A DNA stretch of 29,345 bases from JALZVT01 sp039029135 (GTDB taxonomy: Bacteria; Pseudomonadota; Gammaproteobacteria; Pseudomonadales; Azotimanducaceae): NCBI GenBank assembly GCA_039029135.1, contig JBCCGT010000041.1, forward strand, positions 1 through 29,345, written 5' to 3'. The notes under the pieces were generated by a model, which was given only the letters and a program-made list of their open reading frames with translations, did not search any database and was not told the origin of the DNA. Positions 6,956 through 14,237 of this stretch are shown piece after piece (position 1 is the stretch's first letter; each line of letters begins with the position of its first letter). The position numbers were made by a program, and so were the translations under genes.

Positions 6956-8573
6956 GATCTGTACCCGTGTTTAGCGGCGTCCAGGTTGGGGCCTTCGTAG
7001 GCAGCGTGCGGGCCAACCGCTCGAACGCGTCGTCGTCACTGACGTCGCCGTCGCGCCAGTGGTCAGCGATCACGCCGTCCGGGCGCACCAGCACGAGCGC
7101 ATCGCGCGCATAGATCGTTGAGTCGACCTGCGGGGACAGTCCGACAACGGCCACGCGCGCGCCTTCGTCACGCGCATCGATCGCGCGCTGCCAGCGCTGC
7201 TGGTCGACCCCTGCCCCCGCGACCAGGGTGTAGCGCGTCAGAAACTCATCCAGCAGCGACCTGGACTGCTGCGCGTCCAGCCACACGTGGGGGGCGCGTC
7301 GGCCGCCGCGCACGCAAGGCTCAAAACCGGCTACCGGATCGCCGGTCGGCGCGGGCGCCTTCTCGTCGGCAACCAGCGAGGACGAAATTTCCTGGCCGAG
7401 AATCACGTTGTCGTAGTCGGCGTAATAGCGGGTCGCCGCTATGCCGTCGGCCAGATCCGCGCCGCTGTAAATGCCCCTGATCAGCACGCCCATGCCGCGA
7501 CTGATGTTGACGCCATGCGCGATGCGCTGGGTCGCGGCGGGGCGAAGCTCCTCTTCGTAGGTCGCGAGTATCGCGTCGGTCGCGAGCCCATGCAGCGTAT
7601 ACGCGAGCTTCCACGCCAGATTGCGTATCCCCCAGAAACCGATGTTGTTGCCCATGCCACCGGTCGGCACCGAGACGTGGGCCGCGTCGCCCGCGAGGAA
7701 GATGCGCCCGTCGCGCATCGTCGTCGCGCAGCCCGGCGTCGGCTGCCAGTGGCCGATGCTGGTGAGCTCGATATCGACGCTATCGTCGCCGATAGCAAGC
7801 CTTATGCGCTGCAGAATCTCCGCCTCCGTCAGCTCTTCGGGCTGGGGCTTGAACAACTGGATGCGCCAGCGCTGCTTGCCGTCGAGCGGCTGAAAGACAC
7901 ACACACCCGCCTCCGTCATGCAGTACAGGAGCGGCGCCTTGCGTTCGCCGACGTGCGCCGCCAGATCCGCCTTGAAGATGACGTCCTGCGAATAGTTTGC
8001 GAGCGGATCGGTTTCGAGCGTGCTGCCGATGAACTTGCGCGTCGGGCTGCGCGGTCCGTCGGCGCCGATGAGATAGGAGCAGATCACCGTGGACTCCGTC
8101 TCCTGAGTCAGGTCGCGCAGCCGCAGCGACACGCCGTCATTGAGGCGTTCGAGGCCGCGGACCTCGGTGGAAAAACGGCAGTCGATCAGCTTGCTGCGCC
8201 TGACCGCCTGCAGCAGTTCGCGCTCGACATAATCCTGGCACGTCATGACCGGCAGACAGGGACTGTTCGGTCCCGGCACCGTGTGAAAGGTGGGCGCGGC
8301 GATCGCGGCGTGCTCGTCGCCGACCAGCGACGACAGCCAGCGATTGCACGCCGTCCAGTCCGGCCCGAGTCCCGTAGCCTCGACGGCCTGCTCGACGCCG
8401 AGCACCCGCATCAGCTCCATCGTGCCCACGTCGACGAAGCGCGACCGCGGGTGCGGGTTCAGCTCGCTGCGGCGCTCCAACAGCAGGCTGGGCACACCCA
8501 GCCGGTCGAGCAACAGCGCGCCCGCGAGTCCTATGGGACCGCAGCCGATGATGCCGACGGGTTCGAACGTCAC
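6942..8573 (-). CDS. FAD-dependent aromatic-ring-type monooxygenase (TfdB/MhpA-like)
   Basis: A 544-aa group A flavin monooxygenase that uses NAD(P)H and oxygen to hydroxylate an organic substrate. FAD motifs: GCGPIG at 10-15, the DG motif in GADGPRSPTRKF at 170-181, and FLAGDAAHVSVPTGG at 292-306. The last ~100 residues resemble the thioredoxin-like tail of phenol hydroxylase and TfdB relatives. The open frame extends to 8738, but that part is an antisense-like run inside the P450 gene. The GTG at 8573, two bases after the P450 stop and with GGAGAA upstream, fits the family N-terminus. It lies between a P450 and a SnoaL-like gene; the substrate is unknown. Confidence 0.85.
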   Translation of the reverse strand: MTFEPVGIIGCGPIGLAGALLLDRLGVPSLLLERRSELNPHPRSRFVDVGTMELMRVLGVEQAVEATGLGPDWTACNRWLSSLVGDEHAAIAAPTFHTVPGPNSPCLPVMTCQDYVERELLQAVRRSKLIDCRFSTEVRGLERLNDGVSLRLRDLTQETESTVICSYLIGADGPRSPTRKFIGSTLETDPLANYSQDVIFKADLAAHVGERKAPLLYCMTEAGVCVFQPLDGKQRWRIQLFKPQPEELTEAEILQRIRLAIGDDSVDIELTSIGHWQPTPGCATTMRDGRIFLAGDAAHVSVPTGGMGNNIGFWGIRNLAWKLAYTLHGLATDAILATYEEELRPAATQRIAHGVNISRGMGVLIRGIYSGADLADGIAATRYYADYDNVILGQEISSSLVADEKAPAPTGDPVAGFEPCVRGGRRAPHVWLDAQQSRSLLDEFLTRYTLVAGAGVDQQRWQRAIDARDEGARVAVVGLSPQVDSTIYARDALVLVRPDGVIADHWRDGDVSDDDAFERLARTLPTKAPTWTPLNTGTDHGAR

Positions 8574-8575
8574 GG

Positions 8576-9826
8576 CTAGTTCTCCGGCGTGAAGGCGACC
8601 GGCATCTCCATCACCGCGTTGAACCAGATGCTGTTGAGCATCTTCTTGTCGCCCACCGGGCGGATATCGGGCAGCCGCGTCAGCAGCTCGCGCAGCATGG
8701 CCTGCAGCTGATAGCGCGCCAGGCGGGCGCCGATGCACACGTGCGGGCCGGTGCCAAAGGCGAGGTGCTTGCTGGCATTGGCGCGCGTGATGTCGAAGGT
8801 GTGCGGGTCGTCGAAGACCTCGGGGTCGCGATTGGCGGCGGGATAGGACAGATACACTTTGTCGCCCCTGGCCATGGACTGCCCCGCCACAACGGTGTCT
8901 TGGGTTACGGTGCGCCGAAACTTCACCACCGGCGGCGAGTAGCGCAGCACTTCCTCGATCGCATTCGGCAGGTAGCGATCCAGATCGCTCATCAGCAGTT
9001 CGAACTGCGCCGGGTGCTCGTGCATCAGCCGCAGGAAGTGCACGGCGGTGCTGCGCGTCGTCTCGTGTCCCGCGATCGCGATGGTCAGAAAGAACATGTT
9101 GACGGTCATCTCGTCCAGGCTCTCGCCATCGACCTTCGCGTGGATCAGTCGGCTGAACAACGAGTCGTCCGGCTGCGCCCGTTTGAGCTGCGCCTGCTCG
9201 GCGCCGAGCATGAGCAGCTGTATCGCGGCGGACGCGTCCGCATCAGAGCGCGCCGGGTTCTCGGTGTCGGCCGTCGCGTTGCCCAGCTCGAATACACGCT
9301 GATGCAGCGCTTCCGGAATGCCCATCAGCGTGCAGAACGTAAAGACCGGCAGCTTCGAGGCGACGTCGAAGACGAACTCACACTCACCGCGCTGCGCGAT
9401 GGCATCCACGATCTCTTTGGCGACGCGATCGACTTCAGGCCAGAAATCGGCCAGCGCCTTGGGACCGAAGGCGGGCACGACCACGCGCTTGATCGCCGCG
9501 TGCCGCTCGGGCGGCGCGCCCATCAGATTGGCCTGCTGCATGGCGAGCTGTTCGGGCTCGAAGTCCCAGATCACAGGTCCGCCGTCGTGCGACGAAAACA
9601 GCGTTTGATTGCGGGACACATCGAACACGTCCTGATGCCGGGTCAGCACCCAGAACCCCTGGGTCAGCGAGGTGCCCACGCCCGGCGGATCGTAGTCCGG
9701 CGTCGGCGGGTTCCAGTGGATGCGTTCCTCGGCTCGCCAGAGATCGAAAAGCTCATGCGGCGGACCGCCCAGTTCGGGTATCAGCGATGGGTCCAACAGA
9801 TTGGTGTCAACGTTCAGCGCGCGCAT
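8576..9826 (-). CDS. Cytochrome P450 (CYP125/CYP124-like)
   Basis: A 416-aa soluble bacterial P450 that inserts one oxygen atom using electrons from a ferredoxin or reductase not encoded here. Visible motifs: I-helix oxygen-binding AGHETT at 252-257, K-helix E292-x2-R295, and the heme loop FGTGPHVCIG with thiolate ligand C364. The N-terminal pattern (GFWVLTRHQDVFDVSR, then FSSHDGG and WDFEPEQL) resembles the CYP125/CYP124/CYP142 group, known for oxidising steroid side chains, terpenoids or branched lipids. The ATG follows a strong GAGGGGGG site. It is coupled to the monooxygenase downstream (2-bp gap). The group assignment is by pattern memory and less certain than the P450 call. Confidence 0.9.
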   Translation of the reverse strand: MRALNVDTNLLDPSLIPELGGPPHELFDLWRAEERIHWNPPTPDYDPPGVGTSLTQGFWVLTRHQDVFDVSRNQTLFSSHDGGPVIWDFEPEQLAMQQANLMGAPPERHAAIKRVVVPAFGPKALADFWPEVDRVAKEIVDAIAQRGECEFVFDVASKLPVFTFCTLMGIPEALHQRVFELGNATADTENPARSDADASAAIQLLMLGAEQAQLKRAQPDDSLFSRLIHAKVDGESLDEMTVNMFFLTIAIAGHETTRSTAVHFLRLMHEHPAQFELLMSDLDRYLPNAIEEVLRYSPPVVKFRRTVTQDTVVAGQSMARGDKVYLSYPAANRDPEVFDDPHTFDITRANASKHLAFGTGPHVCIGARLARYQLQAMLRELLTRLPDIRPVGDKKMLNSIWFNAVMEMPVAFTPEN

Positions 9827-9920
9827 GTGCCCCCCTCAAGACCGCGTTCTTCGCTTATGCAACGGACAAATGCGCGCACCGTCTCGGCGACGGTGTACCG
9901 CGCGCCTGCCCTACCGCGGC

Positions 9921-11108
9921 TCAGTCCGGTAGTCCCAACACTCGCTTGGCGATGATGTTGCGCTGCACCTCGTTGCTGCCGCTGTAGATCGACGCGGCGC
10001 GATAGTACAGCCAGCGTCGGCCGGTCTCGAGCTCCGCTTCGGTGAACGCGTCTTCGTCGACGCCCACGCCGCGGGAACCGCGCATCAGGGTGGTGAGGTC
10101 GTAGTACTGCTGCTGCAACTCGGTCCCATAGACCTTGAAGATCGACGTCACCGGTCCCGGCGTGCCGCCGTCGGACTCTTGCACCGCGCGCCGCTGCGCC
10201 AGTCGATACACCGCGTTGTCCATCTCGTACTTGAGCACCCGATTGCGCAGTTCATCGTCTGCGATGCGGCCGCGGTCATCGCCCAGCGTGCGCTTCGCCT
10301 CGTCGACCAGACTCATCGCGCTGCCGCTCGCGCTGCCCTGCACCAGCGACTCCATACCCGAGCGTTCGTGCTGCAGCAGCCGCTTGCCGACCGTCCAGCC
10401 CTTGTTGAGCTCGCCTACCAGATCCTCTTTCTGCGCAATCGCGTTGTCGAAGAAGGTCTCGTTAAACGGCGACTCGCCGCTGATCATAACGATAGGTTTT
10501 ACGGTGACGCCCGGCTGGTCCATGGGCAGCAGCAGAAAGCTGATCCCCAGATGCTTGGGCGCGTCCGGGTCGGTGCGCACCAGACAGAACATCCAGTCCG
10601 CGTTGTGGGCGCCCGACGTCCAGATCTTCTGGCCGTTGATGATGAAGTGGTCGCCCTGGTCTTCCGCGCGGGTACGCAGACTCGCCAGGTCACTGCCGGA
10701 GCCCGGTTCGCTGTAGCCCTGGCACCACTCGACCTCTGCGCGGGCAATCCGGGGCAGGTGCGTCTGCTTCTGCGCCTCGGTGCCCATGTCGAGCAGCGTC
10801 GGTCCGATCATCGACGTGCCGAAGCTCGACAGCGCCGGGCGCGCGCGAATCGCCCGCATCTCTTCCAGCAGCACGACGTATTCGTCCTTCGCCAGACCGC
10901 CGCCCCCATAGGCCTTGGGCCAGTTGGGCACCGTCCAGCCCTTCTCGATCATGCGATCGAGCCACAGCAGGGTGTCCCGATCGGTGATCTTGATCTTGGT
11001 GCTGCCGTTCGATACCGGCCCTGGGCCGCGAGCGCCCGGTGGGCAGTTCTTCTTTAGCCACGCGCGCGTCTCCGCGCGAAAGTCATCGAGTGCGGTTGCG
11101 TCGGTCAT
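9921..11108 (-). CDS. Acyl-CoA dehydrogenase family protein
   Basis: A 395-aa flavoprotein that introduces an alpha-beta double bond into an acyl-CoA, passing electrons to ETF. The signature YSEPGSGSDLASLRT is at 132-146, the beta-domain GQKIWTSGA at 159-167, and the C-terminal IYSGSNEVQRNIIAKRVLG closes the FAD/dimer site. The ATG at 11108 has a strong GGGAGGGG site; the longer frame to 11138 is less likely. The usual catalytic Glu position is not obvious by eye; the loop reads MRGSRGVGVDEDAF. It heads the minus-strand set and is separated from the P450 by 94 bp. With P450, monooxygenase and SnoaL-like genes, it suggests degradation of a steroid, terpenoid or aromatic side chain; the substrate is inferred. 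Confidence 0.88.
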   Translation of the reverse strand: MTDATALDDFRAETRAWLKKNCPPGARGPGPVSNGSTKIKITDRDTLLWLDRMIEKGWTVPNWPKAYGGGGLAKDEYVVLLEEMRAIRARPALSSFGTSMIGPTLLDMGTEAQKQTHLPRIARAEVEWCQGYSEPGSGSDLASLRTRAEDQGDHFIINGQKIWTSGAHNADWMFCLVRTDPDAPKHLGISFLLLPMDQPGVTVKPIVMISGESPFNETFFDNAIAQKEDLVGELNKGWTVGKRLLQHERSGMESLVQGSASGSAMSLVDEAKRTLGDDRGRIADDELRNRVLKYEMDNAVYRLAQRRAVQESDGGTPGPVTSIFKVYGTELQQQYYDLTTLMRGSRGVGVDEDAFTEAELETGRRWLYYRAASIYSGSNEVQRNIIAKRVLGLPD

Positions 11109-11261
11109 GGGACCCCTCCCCTGTGCGTCTGGCCTCATTATGGCGTGCTGATCGAGGCCGGCAAGCTAACATCAGGGTCTCGAATCGGCGTCCCCAACGA
11201 CATTGGACCAGGCGCAGACCGCCTTTTTGCTTCGTGGGTACGACCCGGTAAGCTGTCCTGG

Positions 11262-11744
11262 ATGCAAGCCCTCACGACCGAGCAACTGCGCGCGCTGTTC
11301 CCGAACCATCGCGGTAACGAACTGGCAGCGCCCGATCCGATCGGCGTGGATTGGGGCGTGCTGGACTATCTCGGCTGGGTGCATCCCGCCGGACACACCG
11401 GCTTTGCCGTCGTGCCGTGTGCGGGCGAGCTCCACGGCCTGGTGCTGCGGCGCTCGCACCTGCGACCGCGGCGGCCGCACAGCCAGATGTGCGCCTGGTG
11501 CAACTTCGTGCATCGCTCTCGCGGCGCCGCGATGTTCAGCGCGACGGTCGAGGGCAGCGATGGTCGCCGGACCATCGGCAGCATGCTGTGCAGCAACCTA
11601 GACTGCAGCGTCCGCATCCGTAACCTGACCGGCGACATGCCCGGGTTCATGCCCGAGACGCTGCACCTCGACGGCAAGATCCGTCGTCTGGAGAATGCGC
11701 TGGCGACCTTTCTGATGCGCATCAACAAGGTCTCGGTGTACTAG
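11262..11744 (+). CDS. FBP-type treble-clef zinc-finger protein
   Basis: A 160-aa protein resembling the C-terminal zinc-finger domain of FBP, the EF-G-binding (fusidic-acid-resistance) family. Four zinc ligands are visible: C77-x2-C80 (MCAWC) and C110-x4-C115 (LCSNLDCSVRIR). The rest is a compact alpha/beta domain (LVLRRSHLRPR, IRRLENALATFLMRINKV). The ATG at 11262 has only a weak ribosome site. The frame stays open to 11145, but the extra 39 residues look non-coding. It diverges from the acyl-CoA dehydrogenase and converges on an aldo/keto reductase (22-bp gap). A ribosome or EF-G role is carried over from the family, not shown. Confidence 0.72.
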   Translation: MQALTTEQLRALFPNHRGNELAAPDPIGVDWGVLDYLGWVHPAGHTGFAVVPCAGELHGLVLRRSHLRPRRPHSQMCAWCNFVHRSRGAAMFSATVEGSDGRRTIGSMLCSNLDCSVRIRNLTGDMPGFMPETLHLDGKIRRLENALATFLMRINKVSVY

Positions 11745-11766
11745 GCGCGCCCGCGCCCGGCTACCG

Positions 11767-12654
11767 CTACAGCAGCACGTCGTCCGAGTAGTCGCGAATA
11801 AACAGCGGCTCGACGCCCTGCGCGAGCTGATCCGCCTGCATCTGTTCATCAGTCGGCGTCTCGCGCGGCTCGCTGGCGAGCTTCAACACCCGTTCCAACA
11901 GCGTCGCGTCGCTGGATGTGTTCAGGAACAGCCCCGGGCGATCGAACACGTAGTTCACCGCGCGGCGCAGCGCGTCTTCGTCCTTGATGGGCTCGTACCA
12001 GCTATAGCGGGGATCGGTCGAGTCCTCGCGCCACCGGCGTCGGGCGATCGACTTGATGGTCTGTATGGCGACGCCGCGCTCCTGACAGAGCGCGTACAGC
12101 GCCTCGAAGTCGCGGCTGTATTCCGGCGACTTCTGCATGCTGTAGTTGTAGGGGCACAGGATCGAGGCGAAGTCGAACTTGCCGAGGCTGCGCAGGTGCA
12201 TCTCAGCGATGTAAGTTCCGTGCCCCGTCACACCGATGTGACTGACGAGGCCCGCGTCGCGCGCCTCGACCAGCGCCTCCAGCGCACCACCAGGACCCAT
12301 CGCCATCTCCCACTGAGCCGGCTGCGCCAGGTTGTGCATCTGGATCAGGTCGACGTGATCGACGCCCAGTCGTTCGAGGCTGCGATGGAACTGATCGCGG
12401 GCACGCCGGTAGGTCCGCTCGCCCGTCTTGGTCGCCAGAAAGAAATCGCCGCGTCGATCGCGGAGGAACGGCGCGAGGCGCAGCTCGGACTCGCCGTAGC
12501 TCGCCGCGGTATCGATATGGTTCACGCCATAGATATCCAGCAGCTCCAGCGTGCGGTCGGCGCGCTCCTGCTTCATGGCGCCGAGTGCCGCCGCACCAAA
12601 AATCGCCCGCGAGCTGTCGTGGCCGGTACGGCCAAAGGGAATGCGTTCGATCAT
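11767..12654 (-). CDS. Aldo/keto reductase (cytoplasmic)
   Basis: A 295-aa NAD(P)H-dependent reductase of the aldo/keto reductase barrel family. The catalytic tetrad is visible: D48 and Y53 (HIDTAASYGESE), K76 (LATKTGE) and H107 (IQMHN). There is no signal peptide and no Fe-S motif. Its ATG overlaps the larE stop codon by 4 bp (ATGA), so translation is coupled, and it is the last gene of the AKR-larB-larE-AKR operon. The long C-terminal helix (TPTDEQMQADQLAQG) is typical of bacterial members. The substrate is unknown. Its link to LarB and LarE suggests it either uses the same compound as the exported paralogue or acts on the pincer-dependent enzyme's substrate. Confidence 0.9.
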   Translation of the reverse strand: MIERIPFGRTGHDSSRAIFGAAALGAMKQERADRTLELLDIYGVNHIDTAASYGESELRLAPFLRDRRGDFFLATKTGERTYRRARDQFHRSLERLGVDHVDLIQMHNLAQPAQWEMAMGPGGALEALVEARDAGLVSHIGVTGHGTYIAEMHLRSLGKFDFASILCPYNYSMQKSPEYSRDFEALYALCQERGVAIQTIKSIARRRWREDSTDPRYSWYEPIKDEDALRRAVNYVFDRPGLFLNTSSDATLLERVLKLASEPRETPTDEQMQADQLAQGVEPLFIRDYSDDVLL

Positions 12655-13508
12655 GAGTTTTCCTTTGCGGGTTCGACGATGCGGACGACGTCCACGGCGG
12701 CGAGGCCCTCGTTCATGCTGCCAGAGCGAAAGCCCTTGAGGTCAAGAGAGACAAAGCGATAGCCGAGCGCAGTCAGCTCTGCGTTGATGCGATCGTGGTG
12801 TTCGAACGCGAGCGCAAACTCCGCGGGCAGCAGCTCTAGGCGCGCCACCTCGCCGTGGTGGCGCACGCGAAACTGGGTGAAGCCCACAGCGGCCAACGCT
12901 TCTTCTGCGGCCTCGACCTGCGCGAGCTTGTCTTCGTCGATGGCCGTGCCATAGGGAAACCGGCTCGACAGGCACGCGGACTGGGGCTTCTGCGCGTTCT
13001 CCAATCCCAGGTGTGCCGCGAGCTCGCGGATGTCCGCCTTGCTCATGCCCGCGTCGACCAGCGGCGAGTGCACCTCGTAGTTGTCGGCCGCAACGAGCCC
13101 GGGCCGATGATCGCCCAAGTCATCGACGTTGGTGCCGTTCAGTATCACGCCGATGCCCTCGCGCTGGGCGATCGCGCTCAGCGCCTCGTACAGCGACGTC
13201 TTGCAGTGAAAGCAGCGATTGGTCGGGTTGGCGCGATAGTCGGGCTTCGATAGCTCGTCCGTGTAGATGACCCGGTGAGCGAGGCCCCAGCTGCGCGCCA
13301 GCGACTCGGCCAGGGCCAGATCGCTGCGCTTCAGGCTGCGCGATCCGGACGTCACGGCCACCGCGCGCTCGCCGAGCTCCTGTCCCGCGATGAAAGCCAC
13401 CAGCGAGCTGTCGACGCCGCCGGAAAACGCGACGACGCAGTTGTCGAGCGCGCGCAGGTCCGAGCGGACCGCGTCGTACTTGGCTGCGACCTGGGTGGAT
13501 AGCGTCAT
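12651..13508 (-). CDS. larE: LarE, ATP-dependent sulfur transferase of nickel-pincer cofactor synthesis
   Basis: A 285-aa PP-loop enzyme. In the Lar pathway LarE adenylates the two carboxylates of the LarB product and converts them to thiocarboxylates. The PP-loop SGGVDSS is at 29-35. The sulfur-donor-type Cys is C179 in QSACLSSRFPYG, corresponding to the essential Cys of the sacrificial Lactobacillus enzyme. A second pair, C99-x2-C102 (NRCFHCK), means three cysteines in total, which may instead hold a [4Fe-4S] cluster as reported for cluster-type LarE proteins. It starts 15 bp after the larB stop, and its stop overlaps the next aldo/keto reductase. No larC lies in the window. Confidence 0.9.
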   Translation of the reverse strand: MTLSTQVAAKYDAVRSDLRALDNCVVAFSGGVDSSLVAFIAGQELGERAVAVTSGSRSLKRSDLALAESLARSWGLAHRVIYTDELSKPDYRANPTNRCFHCKTSLYEALSAIAQREGIGVILNGTNVDDLGDHRPGLVAADNYEVHSPLVDAGMSKADIRELAAHLGLENAQKPQSACLSSRFPYGTAIDEDKLAQVEAAEEALAAVGFTQFRVRHHGEVARLELLPAEFALAFEHHDRINAELTALGYRFVSLDLKGFRSGSMNEGLAAVDVVRIVEPAKENS

Positions 13509-13523
13509 CGGCGCCCGTGCGAA

Positions 13524-14237
13524 CTACAGAGCATTGATCATACTCGCGAGATAGCCGGCCCCAAACCCGTTATCGATGTTGACCACGCTGACGCCGGACG
13601 CACAGGTGTTGAGCATGCCCAGCAGCGCCGCGAGGCCGCCGAACGCGGCGCCGTAGCCGATGCTGGTCGGCACCGCGATCACGGGCTTATCGACCAGACC
13701 GCCGAGGACGCTGGGTAGCGCGCCCTCCATGCCCGCGACGACGACGATCACCCGCGCCGTGCGAATCTCGTCAATGCGCGCCAGCAGCCTGTGCAGCCCG
13801 GCGACACCGACGTCGTTCACGCGCAGCACCGGGTGACCGTAAAACTCGCAGGTCGCCGCCGCCTCTTCCGCGACGGCGCCGTCCGACGTCCCGGCGGACA
13901 CGACGGCGATGCTGGTGGCGATCTCGCGCTGTCCGGGTCGATTCGGCGAGTCAGGTTGCAGAAAACTCAGCAGGCGGCCGTGCGGGTTGAAGGCGAGCCA
14001 GTCCAGCGATTGCCGTACCGTCGCCGCCTTGTCTGCATCGATGCGCGTCGCCAGGACGTCCTGCCCGGCCTCGTACAGGGCCCGCGCGATGTCGATGACT
14101 TCCTGCGCGCTTTTGCCCGAGCCGTAGATCACCTCCGGCGCACCCGTGCGTGCCGCGCGTTCCAGGTCGACCGTTGTGTGCCCGAGATCCTGGCTCACGT
14201 GGCTCGTCAGGCCAGCAGCTGATGGGTCGGCGCGCAC
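13524..14237 (-). CDS. larB: LarB, carboxylase of nickel-pincer cofactor synthesis
   Basis: LarB carboxylates and hydrolyses nicotinic acid adenine dinucleotide to pyridinium-3,5-biscarboxylate mononucleotide, the first Lar step. The 237-aa frame has a short N-terminal part (DLERAARTGAPEVIYGSGKS), then a domain related to PurE/AIR carboxylase (VSAGTSDGAVAEEAA, RVNDVGVAGLHRL, VVVAGMEGALPSVLGGLV) and the end MLNTCASGVSVVNIDNGFG, with the conserved catalytic-type Cys at 212. The start is uncertain. GTG at 14237 overlaps the upstream reductase by 31 bp; GTG at 14198, eight bases after that gene's stop, would give 224 aa. Neither has a clear ribosome site. It is second in the four-gene minus-strand operon. 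Confidence 0.88.
   Translation of the reverse strand: MRADPSAAGLTSHVSQDLGHTTVDLERAARTGAPEVIYGSGKSAQEVIDIARALYEAGQDVLATRIDADKAATVRQSLDWLAFNPHGRLLSFLQPDSPNRPGQREIATSIAVVSAGTSDGAVAEEAAATCEFYGHPVLRVNDVGVAGLHRLLARIDEIRTARVIVVVAGMEGALPSVLGGLVDKPVIAVPTSIGYGAAFGGLAALLGMLNTCASGVSVVNIDNGFGAGYLASMINAL

Noticed and set aside
7287..8579. 430-codon plus-strand open frame
   Set aside because: Antisense of the FAD monooxygenase; no domain pattern and no ribosome site.
8574..8738. N-terminal extension of the FAD monooxygenase frame (55 extra codons)
   Set aside because: It overlaps the P450 3' end, is low-complexity His/Arg/Ala, and precedes the family N-terminus. The GTG at 8573 with GGAGAA fits.
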